DNA of 64,000 bases from NCBI RefSeq assembly GCF_006496635.1, contig NZ_CP022958.1, positions 4,898,001 to 4,962,000 of the forward strand, in the 5' to 3' direction. Shown here one piece after another: positions 46,311-56,151 of the stretch. The stretch comes from Azoarcus sp. DD4. GTDB taxonomy: Bacteria > Pseudomonadota > Gammaproteobacteria > Burkholderiales > Rhodocyclaceae. Position numbers and translations under genes: made by a program. The first letter of the stretch is position 1; each line of letters starts with the position of its first letter. The notes below the pieces were generated by a model that ran no database searches, was not told the origin of the DNA, and saw only the letters and a program-made list of their open reading frames with translations.

Positions 46311-46921
46311 GCTGCCGGCTGCGGCGGACGACGCGCCCAGGCAAGCGCGTCTTCCAGCCTGTCGTTGCCCCAGAACAGCTCGTCGCCGACGCGGAAGCTC
46401 GGTGCGCCGAACAGACCCAGTTCCGCCGCACGTTCGGTCTGCCTGCGCAGTGCGGCCTTGATATCCTCGCTCTGCGCCCGCGCCATGATGTCTTCTGCCG
46501 GCAAGCCCTGCGCCTGCAGGATCTGGCGTATCACCCCGGGCTCGCCGATCTCGCGGTCCTCGGCGAAATTGGCCTTCATCGCCGCGCGCGCGAACGCGGC
46601 CACCCAGGTCTCGGTCTCGCCCACCAGTGCGACCCGCGCCGCCAGCAGGCCGTTGCGCGGAAAGCGGCTCGGCATGCGGAAGGGCAAACGGTATTTGTCC
46701 GCCAGCCGCGCCAGATCGCGCCACATGTAGCGCCCCTTGGGCGGATAGATGTTGAAGGGCGAATCGTTCCAGCCGAGCGCGAGGAACACCGGACCGAGCA
46801 GGAAGGGCCGCCAGGCGACATCCACGCCCGCCTCGTCGGCCGCCTGCTCGATACGCATCACGGCCAGGTAGGAATAGGTACTGGCGAACTCGAACCAGAA
46901 CTCGACGACCGGACGCTGCAT
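46307..46921 (-). CDS. 2-hydroxychromene-2-carboxylate isomerase (DsbA-like thioredoxin fold)
   Basis: Protein of 204 aa. It has VVEFWFEFASTYSYLAVMRI at the N terminus, with serine in place of the DsbA active-site cysteine pair, then WRPFLLGPVFLALGWNDSPF, RDLARLADKYRLPFRMP and GLFGAPSFRVGDELFWGNDR near the C terminus. This matches the glutathione-dependent HCCA isomerase/kappa-GST group, active in aromatic degradation. The start at 46921 has GGGAG upstream; the larger frame to 47434 crosses an unrelated gene. Confidence 0.88.
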   Translation of the reverse strand: MQRPVVEFWFEFASTYSYLAVMRIEQAADEAGVDVAWRPFLLGPVFLALGWNDSPFNIYPPKGRYMWRDLARLADKYRLPFRMPSRFPRNGLLAARVALVGETETWVAAFARAAMKANFAEDREIGEPGVIRQILQAQGLPAEDIMARAQSEDIKAALRRQTERAAELGLFGAPSFRVGDELFWGNDRLEDALAWARRPPQPAA

Positions 46922-46986
46922 GGGGGCTCCCGCGGTGGCTGACCTTGCCACTATAGAAGACCCGTGGGCGCGGTGCTGTCCGCCGT

Positions 46987-47337
46987 TTATAGCATCGCCA
47001 GGCGGCCACGCAGCTGTCGCGCCACCGCGCTGCAGCCGCGCGGATCGAACCAGCCCGCAAGCCGGCGCAGCAGGCTGCGCGGCGCACCCGCGGCAGCGGC
47101 CGGCGCCACCCGCTGCACGCTGAGGCTTGCGCCCTGCGCCGACGACATCACCACCGCCGTCGCCAGCGATAGCACGAAGGACTGGCCCGGACGGAGGACG
47201 ATGTCGCGATCGTCGCCGTACTGGGTGAGCCAGACGCTGCCCGCGCGGCAGCGCACCTCCAGCCCGGCCGCGCGCGTCAGCACCACCGACGCACGCGCTG
47301 CCAGCTGGTATTCGATGATCCCGTTTTGCGCATCCAT
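46987..47337 (-). CDS. DUF2917 domain protein
   Basis: Small protein of 116 aa with the DUF2917 core: IIEYQLAARASVVLTRAAG, LEVRCRAGSVWLTQYGDDRD, IVLRPGQSFVLSLATAVVMS, a cupin-like beta pattern. The C-terminal 40 residues are basic (SLLRRLAGWFDPRGCSAVAR). The function is unknown. The ATG at 47337 has AAGGAG upstream. It is divergent from the LysR gene that starts 134 bases away, a common arrangement for this family. Confidence 0.82.
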   Translation of the reverse strand: MDAQNGIIEYQLAARASVVLTRAAGLEVRCRAGSVWLTQYGDDRDIVLRPGQSFVLSLATAVVMSSAQGASLSVQRVAPAAAAGAPRSLLRRLAGWFDPRGCSAVARQLRGRLAML

Positions 47338-47471
47338 GACGATCTCCTTCAGGTCGCGGCCGGCAGGCGGTGGCGCCCATTGCCTCACCCCCTGCTGCCT
47401 TGAATGCAGTATCGTCATCGCCTAAGCTCGTCACAAACGGTCAATTCGCATCACATTCATGCGAGAAACGC

Positions 47472-48377
47472 ATGCATAACCCGCTCCTCCAGCTGCCGCC
47501 GCTGGACCCGTTGCGCGGCTTCGTCGCCGCCGCCCGCCACCTGTCCTTCACCCGCGCCGCCGACGAACTCTGCCTCACCCAGTCGGCGATCAGCCGCCAG
47601 GTGCAGGCGCTGGAAACCGCCCTGGGCACGCCCTTGTTCGTACGCGGCGTGCGCAGCCTGGCGCTCACCGCCGCCGGCAGCCGGCTGGCCGCCGCCGCCG
47701 AGGGCTGGCTGGACGAATACGGCACGCTGGCGACGGCATTGCGCCAGCCGGGCACACGGCCGGTGACGGTCACCGCGTCGATCGGCATCTCGGCGCTGTG
47801 GCTGGTGCCGCGCCTGCGGGACTTCCAGGCCCGTCACCCCGACACCGAGGTGCGCATCGCCGCCGGCAACCGCGTGGTCGATCTCGCCCGCGAAGACATC
47901 GACCTCGCGCTACGCTACTGCGCCGATCGCGATGCGCCGGCCGGCTCCGTCAAGCTGTTCGGCGAAACCCTGTTCCCGGTCGCCCACCCCTCGGTCGCCA
48001 CCGGCCTGACGCTGAACGCCGCCACCTTGCCTCAGCTCACCCTGCTCGACTACGACGAACCCGGCTTTCCCTGGATACGCTGGGATCACTGGCTGGCGGC
48101 CGCCGGGCTGGAATCGCTGCGGCCGCGTTCGCGCATCGGCTACAGCCATTACGACCAGCTCATCCACGCCGCAACCACCGGCCTGGGCGTTGCGCTCGGC
48201 CGCGCGGTGCTGGTCGATCCCATGCTCGAGGACGGTCGCCTGATGGCGGTCGGCAGCGAACGCTTCACCGTGGAAGGACGCGGCTTCTGGCTGGTGCCCG
48301 CGCCCCGCCCGCTGCGGCCGGAGGTGGCACGCTTCGCCGAATGGGTGAAGGAGGCCGCCGGCGCGGCGGCCGGTTAG
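47472..48377 (+). CDS. LysR-family regulator (GcvA-like)
   Basis: DNA-binding regulator of 301 aa. The N-terminal winged helix reads PLDPLRGFVAAARHLSFTRA and DELCLTQSAISRQVQALETA, the GcvA-like pattern. The effector domain runs from about 95 to 290 (VTASIGISALWLVPRLRDFQ). The ligand is unknown; the adjacent divergent DUF2917 gene is the likeliest target. It ends convergently with the EamA gene, overlapping by four bases. Confidence 0.92.
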   Translation: MHNPLLQLPPLDPLRGFVAAARHLSFTRAADELCLTQSAISRQVQALETALGTPLFVRGVRSLALTAAGSRLAAAAEGWLDEYGTLATALRQPGTRPVTVTASIGISALWLVPRLRDFQARHPDTEVRIAAGNRVVDLAREDIDLALRYCADRDAPAGSVKLFGETLFPVAHPSVATGLTLNAATLPQLTLLDYDEPGFPWIRWDHWLAAAGLESLRPRSRIGYSHYDQLIHAATTGLGVALGRAVLVDPMLEDGRLMAVGSERFTVEGRGFWLVPAPRPLRPEVARFAEWVKEAAGAAAG

Positions 48378-49261
48378 GTGGGCCGGTTAGCGATCCAGAT
48401 GCCGGCACCGACCAGCGCGAGCGCGATGAATACCGCCGGCGTCAGCGCCTCGCCCAGCAGCAGGCCGCCGGCCAGCACACCGAACACCGGCGTCAGGAAG
48501 GAGAACGACGACAGCCGCGTCGCCGGATAGTGGCGGATCAGCCAGAACCAGCTGACATAGCTGGCGGCAGCCACCACGACGGTCTGAAAGGCGAGGCTGG
48601 CCCATACGCCGGCGCTCGGCGCGAACACCCCCGCCTCGCCGAAGCCGAAGGACAGCAGCGGCAACACCACTGCCGACACCGCCAGTTGATAGAGCAGGGT
48701 CTTCTCCGCCGCCGCCGTGGCCAGTGCCGACGCTTTCACCGTGAGCGTGGTCGCAGCCCACAGCATCGCCGCCACCAGCATCATCAGATCGCCGATCCAG
48801 GCGCGCCCGGCCGGCTGCAGCAGGTTCTCGCCGAACAGCACGACGATGCCCGAGAACGCCAGCGCCATGCCCACCCACTGGGGGCGCCGCATGCGTTCGT
48901 GCGGCAGCAGCCACACCGCGCCGAGGGCGACGAAGAAGGGCGCGGTATAGAGGAAGATCACGCCGCGCGAAGCCGTGGTGTATTCGAGCGCCCAGAAGAT
49001 CAGCGCGAATTCGACCGCGAACAGCACGCCGGCCGCCAGTCCGGGCCGCAGGCTGCGGTCGGCCGCGAACAGGCGGACGCCGCGCAGCCTCGCCCAGGCG
49101 AACACCAGCACGGTGGCGCCGATGGAACGCAAGCCGGCCTGGAGCACCGGCGAGATGCCGGCATTGGCGATCTTGATGGTGACCTGCTGCACGCCCCAGA
49201 TCATGCACAGCAGGATCATCAGGCCGATGGCAAGGCGGTCGAGGTGCTGCTTGGGGGGCAT
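48374..49261 (-). CDS. EamA/DMT-family transporter
   Basis: Inner-membrane protein of 295 aa with ten helices in two EamA repeats: LMILLCMIWGVQQVTIKIAN and ARLRGVRLFAADRSLRPGLA in the first, GDLMMLVAAMLWAATTLTVK and FLTPVFGVLAGGLLLGEALT in the second. Family members export amino acids or other metabolites. The start at 49261 (MPPKQHLDRLA) has GGAGCG upstream. Confidence 0.89.
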   Translation of the reverse strand: MPPKQHLDRLAIGLMILLCMIWGVQQVTIKIANAGISPVLQAGLRSIGATVLVFAWARLRGVRLFAADRSLRPGLAAGVLFAVEFALIFWALEYTTASRGVIFLYTAPFFVALGAVWLLPHERMRRPQWVGMALAFSGIVVLFGENLLQPAGRAWIGDLMMLVAAMLWAATTLTVKASALATAAAEKTLLYQLAVSAVVLPLLSFGFGEAGVFAPSAGVWASLAFQTVVVAAASYVSWFWLIRHYPATRLSSFSFLTPVFGVLAGGLLLGEALTPAVFIALALVGAGIWIANRPT

Positions 49262-49343
49262 CGGGGCGCGCTCCGTTTCTTGTGGTTCTGAGTGCGCAGT
49301 ATATGCGCCCGACAAGCCCGCCCGCCCCGCCGGCCGGCGATCG

Positions 49344-52300
49344 TCAGCCCAGGGTCATCAGCGTGGCATTGCCGCCGGCGGCCGCCGTGTTGATGCTCAC
49401 CACCCGCTCGGTGACCAGCCGGTGCAGCGGGTAGCGCCCGTCCGCCCCCGGCAGGATCACCGGCAGCAGCGCGCCCGGACGTTCGGCAAGCTGGGTGCGC
49501 AGGCGTTGGACACCGTCGGGGGTGCCCTCGTAGAGCGCGGCGGCCAGCGCCGGTTCGGCGGCATGGCCGCGCACGCCCAGCCAGCCCGGCAAGAACGCCG
49601 GCAGACAGGCGGCCACCTGGTAGGCAGGCGCACCCGCCTCGAACAGGGCGGCGTTGCCGGTCGCCAGCACCGCGGCCAGTTGCTCCAGCAACGCGGCCGC
49701 GGACGACGCCACGCACAACACCGCTCCGCGCGGGACGAAGCGCAACGTATTGCGCTCGCCGGTCGGCCCCGGCAGGGTCAGCAGGCTGCCGTTCAGGCTG
49801 TTGGCGCCGTAGTAGGCGCAGGCGCGCACCAGCGCGTGTTCGCCTTCGGCCTGCGCCCAGCGCGCCAGCACGCCGAGTGCGCCACCGTCGGCCGCCGGCT
49901 CTGGCGGAGTCGCGCCCAGCGCGACCGGCGACAGCGTGCCGCTGCCCAGCAGGCGATGCAGGTAGAGCGGCCCGCCGGCCTTCGGTCCCGTGCCGGACAG
50001 GCCTTCGCCACCGAAAGGCTGGACGCCGACCACCGCGCCTATCATGTTGCGATTGACGTAGAGGTTGCCGACGTGGAGACCCGCGACCACGCGGTCCACG
50101 GTCTCGTCGATGCGGCCGTGCAGGCCGCCGGTCAGGCCGTAGCCGGTGGCGTTGATCGCGGCGATCAGCCCTTCCAGCTCGACAGCCTCGAAGCGCAACA
50201 CATGCAGGACGGGACCGAACACCTCGCGCGGCACGTCGGTGAGCGCATCGATCTCGATCAGGGTCGGCGCCACGTAGCTTCCGCCAGCGCAAGCCGCGGG
50301 CAGCGGCAGCCGGAAGACGTGGCGCCCGGCCGCCTGCATCCGCGCCACATGAGCTTCGAGCTCCGCAGCGGCAGCGGCGTCGATCACCGGACCGACGTCG
50401 GTATCCAGCCGCGCCGGGTCGCCGATGCGCAGTTCCTGCATCGCCTCGACCAGCATCGCCTGCAGGCGGTCGGCGACCTCGCGTTGCAGGCACAGCACCC
50501 GCAAGGCCGAGCAGCGCTGGCCGGCGCTGTCGAAGGCGGACACCAGCACGTCCTGCACCACCTGCTCGGGCAGCGCGGACGAATCGACGATCATCGCGTT
50601 CTGACCGCCGGTCTCGGCGATCAGGCAGGGTTCCGGCGCTGTCGCCGGCCGCCGCGCGAGGCTGCGGTTGAGCTGGCGGGCCACCTCGGTGGAACCGGTA
50701 AACAGCACGCCGCCGACACGCTCGTCCGCCACCAGCGCAGCGCCCACGCTGGCGCCGCGACCGGGCAGCAGCTGCAGCGCGGCGCGCGGCACGCCGGCCT
50801 CGTGCAGCAGGCGGACCGCCAGGGCCGCGGTGAGCGGCGTCTGCATCGCCGGTTTGGCCAGTACCGGCCGGCCGGCGGCCAGGGCTGCCGCAACCTGGCC
50901 GACGAAGATGGCCAGCGGGAAATTCCACGGGCTGATGCAGGCCAGCGGCCCCGGCGCGGCCCCCGCCGGTGGCGTCAGGCTGCGCGACTGGGCGGCGTAA
51001 TAGCGGCAGAAATCGACCGCCTCGCGCAGCTCGGCAACGGCGTTGCCCCAGGTCTTGCCGGCCTCGCGCACGCACAGGCTGACGAAGTCGATGCGATGTG
51101 CTTCGAACAGTTCGGCGGCGCGCTCCAGGCAGGTCGCCCGCAGGACGGCCGGCGCCGCGGACCATGCCGGAGCGTACTCCACCGCCGCCGCGATCGCGCC
51201 GGCCACCTCCTCGGCGCCGGCTTCGACCACGCTGCCGACGACCTCCGTGCTGTCGGCCGGATTCGTCACCGGCCGCGCGCGCTGGCGGCACGCCGCTTCA
51301 TCGGGCCCGGCGGCGGCGAGCAGCGGGCTGGCCCACCAGTGGCGCTCGGCCAGTGCGCCGAGACCGGTTTCCAGCGTGGCGAGCACGGCATCGCTCGCCA
51401 GGTCCAGGCCCGCCGAGTTGATCCGCGCGGCGCCGTACAGCGCCGCCGGCAGCGGTATCGCCGGATGCGGCCCGCCGCCCTCGGCGGCAACCACGGCCAG
51501 CGGATCGGCAACCAGCGCATCGACCGGCACCCGCTCGTCGACGATGCGATTGACGAAGGACGTGTTGGCACCGTTCTCCAGCAGCCGCCGTACCAGGTAG
51601 GGCAGCAGGGTCTGGTGACTGCCGACCGGCGCGTAGATGCGGCACAGGCGGCCGAGCTGCGCCGGGCCGACCACGCTGTCGTACAGGCTTTCGCCCATGC
51701 CGTGCAGGCACTGGAACTCGTACTCGCGGCCGAGCCCGCCGGCGCCCGCCGCCAGCGCCATCTCGTACACCGCCGCCAGGGTGTGGGCATTGTGGGTGGC
51801 GAACTGCGGATAGACCGCCTCGGTTGCCGCCAGCAGGCGGCAGGCGCAGACCAGGTAGGCGAGGTCCGTATGCGGCTTGCGCGTATAGACCGGATAGCCG
51901 GCCAGCCCATCGATCTGGGCGCGCTTGATCTCGCTGTCCCAGTAGGCGCCCTTCACCAGCCGTATCATCAGCCGGCGGTCGCTGCGGCGGGCCAGATCGA
52001 CCAGATAGTCGATCACGCCGGGCGCCCGCTTCTGGTAGGCCTGGACCACGAAACCCAGCCCGTTCCAGCCCGCCAGCGCCGGATCGGCGACAAGCCGCTC
52101 GAACAGTTCGAGCGAGAGTTCCAGCCGGTCCGATTCCTCGGCATCGATGTTCACGCCGATGTCGTAGCCGCGCGCCAGGCCCATCAGCGCGGTCAGCTGC
52201 GGCAGCAGTTCGGCCAGCACCCGCCGGCGCTGGGCGCGACAGTAGCGCGGGTGCAGCGCCGACAGCTTGATCGAGATGCCCGGCCCGGCATAGGGGCCGC

Positions 52301-53024
52301 GCCCCGCGCTGGCCGCGCCGATAGCGTGGATCGCATCCTCGTAGGCACGGGTGTAGCGCTCGGCGTCGGAAGCCGTGAGCGCCGCCTCGCCCAGCATGTC
52401 GAAGGAATGGGCATAGCCGCGCAGCTCGTTGTCGCGGCTGCGGCGCAAGGCCGCGTCTATGGTTTCGCCCATGACGAACTGCTGGCCGAGCAGGCGCATC
52501 GCGAAGTCGACGCCGCGTCTCACCACCGGTTCGCCGCCGCGCGCAAGCAGGCGGCTGAGCGCCCCGCCGAGCGCGCGCTCGCTGCGGGTAGCGACCAGCC
52601 TGCCGGTGATCAGCAAGCCCCAGGTGGCGGCATTGACGAAGAGCGAACCGCTGTGGCCCAGGTGCGGGCGCCAGTCGCCCTTGCCGATCTTGTCGCGGAT
52701 CAGGCGGTCGGCGGTGGCGCGGTCGGGAATGCGCAGCAGGGCCTCGGCCAGGCACATCAGCGCCACGCCTTCCTGGCTGGACAGCGAGAACTCGTGCATC
52801 AGCTGGTCGACGCCGCTGGCGCCGTGGCGGCGGCGGCGCACGTCGGCCACCAGCGCGCGGGCACGCGCATCGACCGCGGCCGGATCGAGCTGCAAGGCCA
52901 CGCGCCGCTGCTCCAGCTCGGCCGCCAGCGCGGCCACGCAGCTCGCTTCGTCACGCCTGCAGGCGGCGGTGATCGCGGCACGCAGGCCGTCGAGGGACTC
53001 CGGGATATCCGCAGCGAACTTCAT
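49344..53024 (-). CDS. putA: Bifunctional proline dehydrogenase / glutamate semialdehyde dehydrogenase
   Basis: Enzyme of 1226 aa that oxidises proline to glutamate in two steps. The N terminus (MKFAADIPESLDGLRAAITA) lacks the ribbon-helix-helix DNA-binding domain of E. coli PutA, so it is not expected to repress its own gene. The FAD-dependent dehydrogenase barrel covers about 130-480 (GISIKLSALHPRY, RLVKGAYWDSEIKRAQ, EFQCLHGMGESLYD). The aldehyde dehydrogenase covers about 560-1010, with AETGGQNAMIVDSSALPEQV and the catalytic cysteine in SAFDSAGQRCSALRVL. A C-terminal domain follows. The ATG at 53024 has GAGGAGG upstream. Confidence 0.96.
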   Translation of the reverse strand: MKFAADIPESLDGLRAAITAACRRDEASCVAALAAELEQRRVALQLDPAAVDARARALVADVRRRRHGASGVDQLMHEFSLSSQEGVALMCLAEALLRIPDRATADRLIRDKIGKGDWRPHLGHSGSLFVNAATWGLLITGRLVATRSERALGGALSRLLARGGEPVVRRGVDFAMRLLGQQFVMGETIDAALRRSRDNELRGYAHSFDMLGEAALTASDAERYTRAYEDAIHAIGAASAGRGPYAGPGISIKLSALHPRYCRAQRRRVLAELLPQLTALMGLARGYDIGVNIDAEESDRLELSLELFERLVADPALAGWNGLGFVVQAYQKRAPGVIDYLVDLARRSDRRLMIRLVKGAYWDSEIKRAQIDGLAGYPVYTRKPHTDLAYLVCACRLLAATEAVYPQFATHNAHTLAAVYEMALAAGAGGLGREYEFQCLHGMGESLYDSVVGPAQLGRLCRIYAPVGSHQTLLPYLVRRLLENGANTSFVNRIVDERVPVDALVADPLAVVAAEGGGPHPAIPLPAALYGAARINSAGLDLASDAVLATLETGLGALAERHWWASPLLAAAGPDEAACRQRARPVTNPADSTEVVGSVVEAGAEEVAGAIAAAVEYAPAWSAAPAVLRATCLERAAELFEAHRIDFVSLCVREAGKTWGNAVAELREAVDFCRYYAAQSRSLTPPAGAAPGPLACISPWNFPLAIFVGQVAAALAAGRPVLAKPAMQTPLTAALAVRLLHEAGVPRAALQLLPGRGASVGAALVADERVGGVLFTGSTEVARQLNRSLARRPATAPEPCLIAETGGQNAMIVDSSALPEQVVQDVLVSAFDSAGQRCSALRVLCLQREVADRLQAMLVEAMQELRIGDPARLDTDVGPVIDAAAAAELEAHVARMQAAGRHVFRLPLPAACAGGSYVAPTLIEIDALTDVPREVFGPVLHVLRFEAVELEGLIAAINATGYGLTGGLHGRIDETVDRVVAGLHVGNLYVNRNMIGAVVGVQPFGGEGLSGTGPKAGGPLYLHRLLGSGTLSPVALGATPPEPAADGGALGVLARWAQAEGEHALVRACAYYGANSLNGSLLTLPGPTGERNTLRFVPRGAVLCVASSAAALLEQLAAVLATGNAALFEAGAPAYQVAACLPAFLPGWLGVRGHAAEPALAAALYEGTPDGVQRLRTQLAERPGALLPVILPGADGRYPLHRLVTERVVSINTAAAGGNATLMTLG

Positions 53025-53106
53025 GAGCGCGCCTCCTCGATCCGATCCGGACGGCATGTCCGCATCTTCCCACCATGCGCCGGCAACGGGAAGACGGCGC
53101 GAGGGC

Positions 53107-54015
53107 TCAGGGGCGGGCCGCCGCCTGCGCCGGCAGCGCCGCCGGTGCGCAGGCGCGCAGCTCGAACTGACGCGCCCAGGCGTCGATCTCGCCGAACAGC
53201 TGCTCGCGCTGGCCGGGTGTGGCGCTGTTGAGCAGGCCCGCCAGCAGGGCCACCGTCTGGCTGCGGTTGTGCGCGACCCGGGCACGATAGTCGGCCGGCC
53301 ACCCGGCATCGGGGCTGACCAGCAAGGGACGCAAGCGGGCCTCGAAGACGGCGGGCTGGCGGCGCTGGCCGAGCGTGGCCAGCAGGTTCGCCTGCCAGCG
53401 CTCGCGCTGCGCCAGCCACTGTGCGGTCGACAGCGTCAACGCATCGCTCCACTGCTCGATCAAACGGCGCTGATCCGGCTGCAGGCGACCCAGCCAGGGC
53501 CGCAGGCGCTTTTCCATGCGTTCGACCTGGCGCTCGCGCAGCTCGGCCGGGCTGCCGTCGAGGAAGTCCTCGCGCGCGTCGCGGTTGCGGCGCCGGAAGG
53601 CGGCGGCGAGTTCGGCCGTCTGTTCGTCGCTGAGCGACTCGAGCAAGGCGCGGGCGTCGGGAGTGATGGCCACCATCAGCTCGCGCCACAGGCTTTCTGC
53701 GCGGGTGAGATGGGCATCGAGTTCGGCCGCTTCGATGCGGCCGCGCCGCAAGTCGGCCTCGACCCGCCGCAGCAGTTCGGCATAGGGACCGAGCTGCTGG
53801 CGGCAGTGCCAGGCCAGGCGGTCGGCGAGGCGGGCATCGAGCAGATTGCGCTGGTCGCGGTCGAGCGTGACGTAGTCGCTCAGGTACCAGGGCAGCAGCC
53901 AGTCGAGATGGGAATAGGCAAAGCGCATGCCGCAAGCGGCCAGCACTGCCGCCAGCACGCAAGGCAGCAGCCAGCGCAGGCGGAGCGAGGGGCGGAAAAA
54001 AGGCGGGACGCGCAT
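53107..54015 (-). CDS. DUF6279 family lipoprotein
   Basis: Lipoprotein of 302 aa with lipobox AAVLAACGMRF near residue 28. The family N terminus FAYSHLDWLLPWYLSDYVTL is followed by DRDQRNLLDARLADRLAWH and long helical stretches (LSDEQTAELAAAFRRRNRDA). The function is unknown; it is expected at the outer membrane inner face. It lies downstream of apbE on the same strand, after a gap of 118 bases. Confidence 0.85.
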   Translation of the reverse strand: MRVPPFFRPSLRLRWLLPCVLAAVLAACGMRFAYSHLDWLLPWYLSDYVTLDRDQRNLLDARLADRLAWHCRQQLGPYAELLRRVEADLRRGRIEAAELDAHLTRAESLWRELMVAITPDARALLESLSDEQTAELAAAFRRRNRDAREDFLDGSPAELRERQVERMEKRLRPWLGRLQPDQRRLIEQWSDALTLSTAQWLAQRERWQANLLATLGQRRQPAVFEARLRPLLVSPDAGWPADYRARVAHNRSQTVALLAGLLNSATPGQREQLFGEIDAWARQFELRACAPAALPAQAAARP

Positions 54016-54133
54016 GGCCGGTGAGAGCGCCGCCCCGCGCCTAAAGTTTCAGCCCGGCAAGGTCCGGGCGCTGCCGCCGCGGGCCGTGCTCCCGCCCTTA
54101 CCGCAGCGCGGTGCAGGCGCGCCGGCGGGCGGT

Positions 54134-55180
54134 TCAGTCCACCACGTCCATCTTGACGCCGGAAGGCAGCTGCAGACGGGCGCGCAGTTCGCGCGTGACC
54201 TCGATACGACCGTCCGCCGCCACCCGCAGCGCATGGTCGATGCCGAAGCGGCGGGTCTGCTCGCGCCAGCCGTCGCCGGCGATATAGGCGGGCTTGCTGG
54301 CGGCGTCCGACAATGTGCCAGCGTCGGCACGCGGGGTGATCAGCACGGTGAGCGACTGGGTGCCGTGCGCCGGCTGGCCGGTGCGCGGATCGAGCAGGTG
54401 GGCGTAGCGCTCGCCGTCGAGTTCGAAATAGCGTTGGTAGTCGCCCGAGGTGCCGATGGCCTCGCCGTCGTAGAGCGGCAGCGACGCCAGCGGGCCGGCT
54501 TCACGCGGGTGCTGGATGCCGACACGCCAGGGCTGGTCGCCCTTCTTGCCGAGCGCCATGACGTTGCCGCCGATGTTGATCAACGCATTGGCCACACCCT
54601 GCTGACGCAGGATGGTCGCCGCCCGGTCGAGCGCGTAGCCCTTGGCATAGCCGCCGAGGTCGAGCTGCACCGCCGGGTTGCGGCTGGCCACCCGCTTGCC
54701 GTCGATGACGAGATCGCTCATGCGCGGCGCGGCGGCAAGCAGCGCGGCGACCCTGGCCGGATCGGGCCGCTGCGGCACGAAGGTATCGGTGTGAAATCCC
54801 CACAGCTCGATCAGGCCGCCGAGCGCCGGGTCGAAAAGCTGGTCGCCGATCGCGGCGATGCGCTGGGCGTCGCGCAGCATCGCGGCCAGCTCGTCCGACA
54901 CGGTGACGGTTTCGCCGCGCGCCAGCGCTGCGTTCAGCGTGGTCAGTTCGGACGGTTCCCAGGCGTGGTAGGCGCGGTGCAGTCGGTCGAACTCGCCCAG
55001 CACAGCCGCCATTGCGGTGTCGGCCTGGGCCGCGTCGTTGCCGTACACCGCAACGTCGACGCGGGTGCCGAAGACATAGGATTCCTTGTGCCGGACCTCG
55101 GCGCGCGAACACGCGGCCAGCGCCACGGCCAGGCACAGCAGCAGGCCGGCCGTGCGCAGCCGGGCGAACAGCGCGGCCAT
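54134..55180 (-). CDS. apbE: FAD:protein FMN transferase
   Basis: Exported flavin transferase of 348 aa that attaches FMN to threonines of target proteins such as Na+-NQR, Rnf or NosR. The N terminus is a lipoprotein signal (AVALAACSRAE). Motifs are FDRLHRAYHAWEPSELTTLN, QLFDPALGGLIELWGFHTD, VQLDLGGYAKGYALDRAATI, NIGGNVMALG and HLLDPRTGQPAHGTQSLTV. Its start overlaps the gshB stop by one base (TGATG), so it is coupled to the glutathione genes. No flavinylated target gene is seen in the window. Confidence 0.93.
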   Translation of the reverse strand: MAALFARLRTAGLLLCLAVALAACSRAEVRHKESYVFGTRVDVAVYGNDAAQADTAMAAVLGEFDRLHRAYHAWEPSELTTLNAALARGETVTVSDELAAMLRDAQRIAAIGDQLFDPALGGLIELWGFHTDTFVPQRPDPARVAALLAAAPRMSDLVIDGKRVASRNPAVQLDLGGYAKGYALDRAATILRQQGVANALINIGGNVMALGKKGDQPWRVGIQHPREAGPLASLPLYDGEAIGTSGDYQRYFELDGERYAHLLDPRTGQPAHGTQSLTVLITPRADAGTLSDAASKPAYIAGDGWREQTRRFGIDHALRVAADGRIEVTRELRARLQLPSGVKMDVVD

Positions 55181-56136
55181 CAGTCGGCGCAGGCCTCTTC
55201 GAGCTTGGTCACCACCAGCGCGGCAACATCGAAGCCGGCCTGGGTGGCAATCTCGACCATGCAGGTGGGGCTGGTGACGTTGATCTCGGTGAGATGGCCG
55301 CCGATCACGTCCAGGCCGACGATGAGCAGGCCGCGCTGCCACAGGATGGGCGCCAGGTATTCGGCGATCTCGCGCTCGCGCGCGGTGATGGCCATGGCCA
55401 CGCCGCGCCCGCCGGCCGCCAGATTGCCGCGCGTCTCGCCGGCCTTGGGGATGCGGGCGAGCGCGTAAGGCACGACCTCGCCGCCGACGATCAGTACCCG
55501 CTTGTCGCCGTCGACGATGGCCGGCAGATAGCGCTGCGCCATGATGGTGCGCGTACCCTCGTGGGTGAGCGTCTCGACGATGACGTTGCGGTTGGGGTCA
55601 GCGGCGCCGACACGGAAGATCTGGCTGCCGCCCATGCCGTCGAGCGGCTTGAGGATGACGTCGCCGAGCTCGTCGATGAAGGCGTGGATGTCGGCCGGGT
55701 CGCGCGCCACCAGCGAGGTCGGGGTGAATTGGGGGAATTCGGTGATGGCGAGCTTCTCGGAGTGGTCGCGGATCGCGCGCGGGTCGTTGAACACGCGTGC
55801 GCCGGCCGCGACCGCGGCCTCCAGCAGCCAGGTGGCGGTGACGTATTCGAAGTCGAAGGGCGGATCCTGGCGCATCAGCACCGCGTCGAAGGCGGTGAGC
55901 GGCAACCGCTGCGCCTCGCCCGCTGCGTACCACGGCTCGTCCGACGGCAGCGGCGTCACCGGCACGGCATGCGCGAACACCGCGCCGTCGCGCCACGCCA
56001 GCGCCTCGCGCTGGATGGTCCACACCTGGTGGCCGCGAGCGGCGGCGGCGCGCATCATCGCGATGCTGGAATCCTTGTAGGCCTTGAGCGCGTCGAGCGG
56101 ATCGACGATGAAGGCGAGCTTGAGCTTCTGGGTCAT
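55180..56136 (-). CDS. gshB: Glutathione synthetase
   Basis: ATP-grasp ligase of 318 aa that adds glycine to gamma-glutamylcysteine. It shows KLAFIVDPLDALKAYKDSSI at the N terminus, VLMRQDPPFDFEYVTATWLL, the grasp loop VILKPLDGMGGSQIFRVG and the C-terminal GLDVIGGHLTEINVTSPTCM. It follows gshA by 15 bases and overlaps apbE by one. Confidence 0.96.
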   Translation of the reverse strand: MTQKLKLAFIVDPLDALKAYKDSSIAMMRAAAARGHQVWTIQREALAWRDGAVFAHAVPVTPLPSDEPWYAAGEAQRLPLTAFDAVLMRQDPPFDFEYVTATWLLEAAVAAGARVFNDPRAIRDHSEKLAITEFPQFTPTSLVARDPADIHAFIDELGDVILKPLDGMGGSQIFRVGAADPNRNVIVETLTHEGTRTIMAQRYLPAIVDGDKRVLIVGGEVVPYALARIPKAGETRGNLAAGGRGVAMAITAREREIAEYLAPILWQRGLLIVGLDVIGGHLTEINVTSPTCMVEIATQAGFDVAALVVTKLEEACAD

Positions 56137-56151
56137 GATCGTGGGCGCCGC

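Noticed and set aside
48975..53231. 1418-codon + strand frame opposite putA
   Set aside because: Antisense shadow of putA with no domain features.
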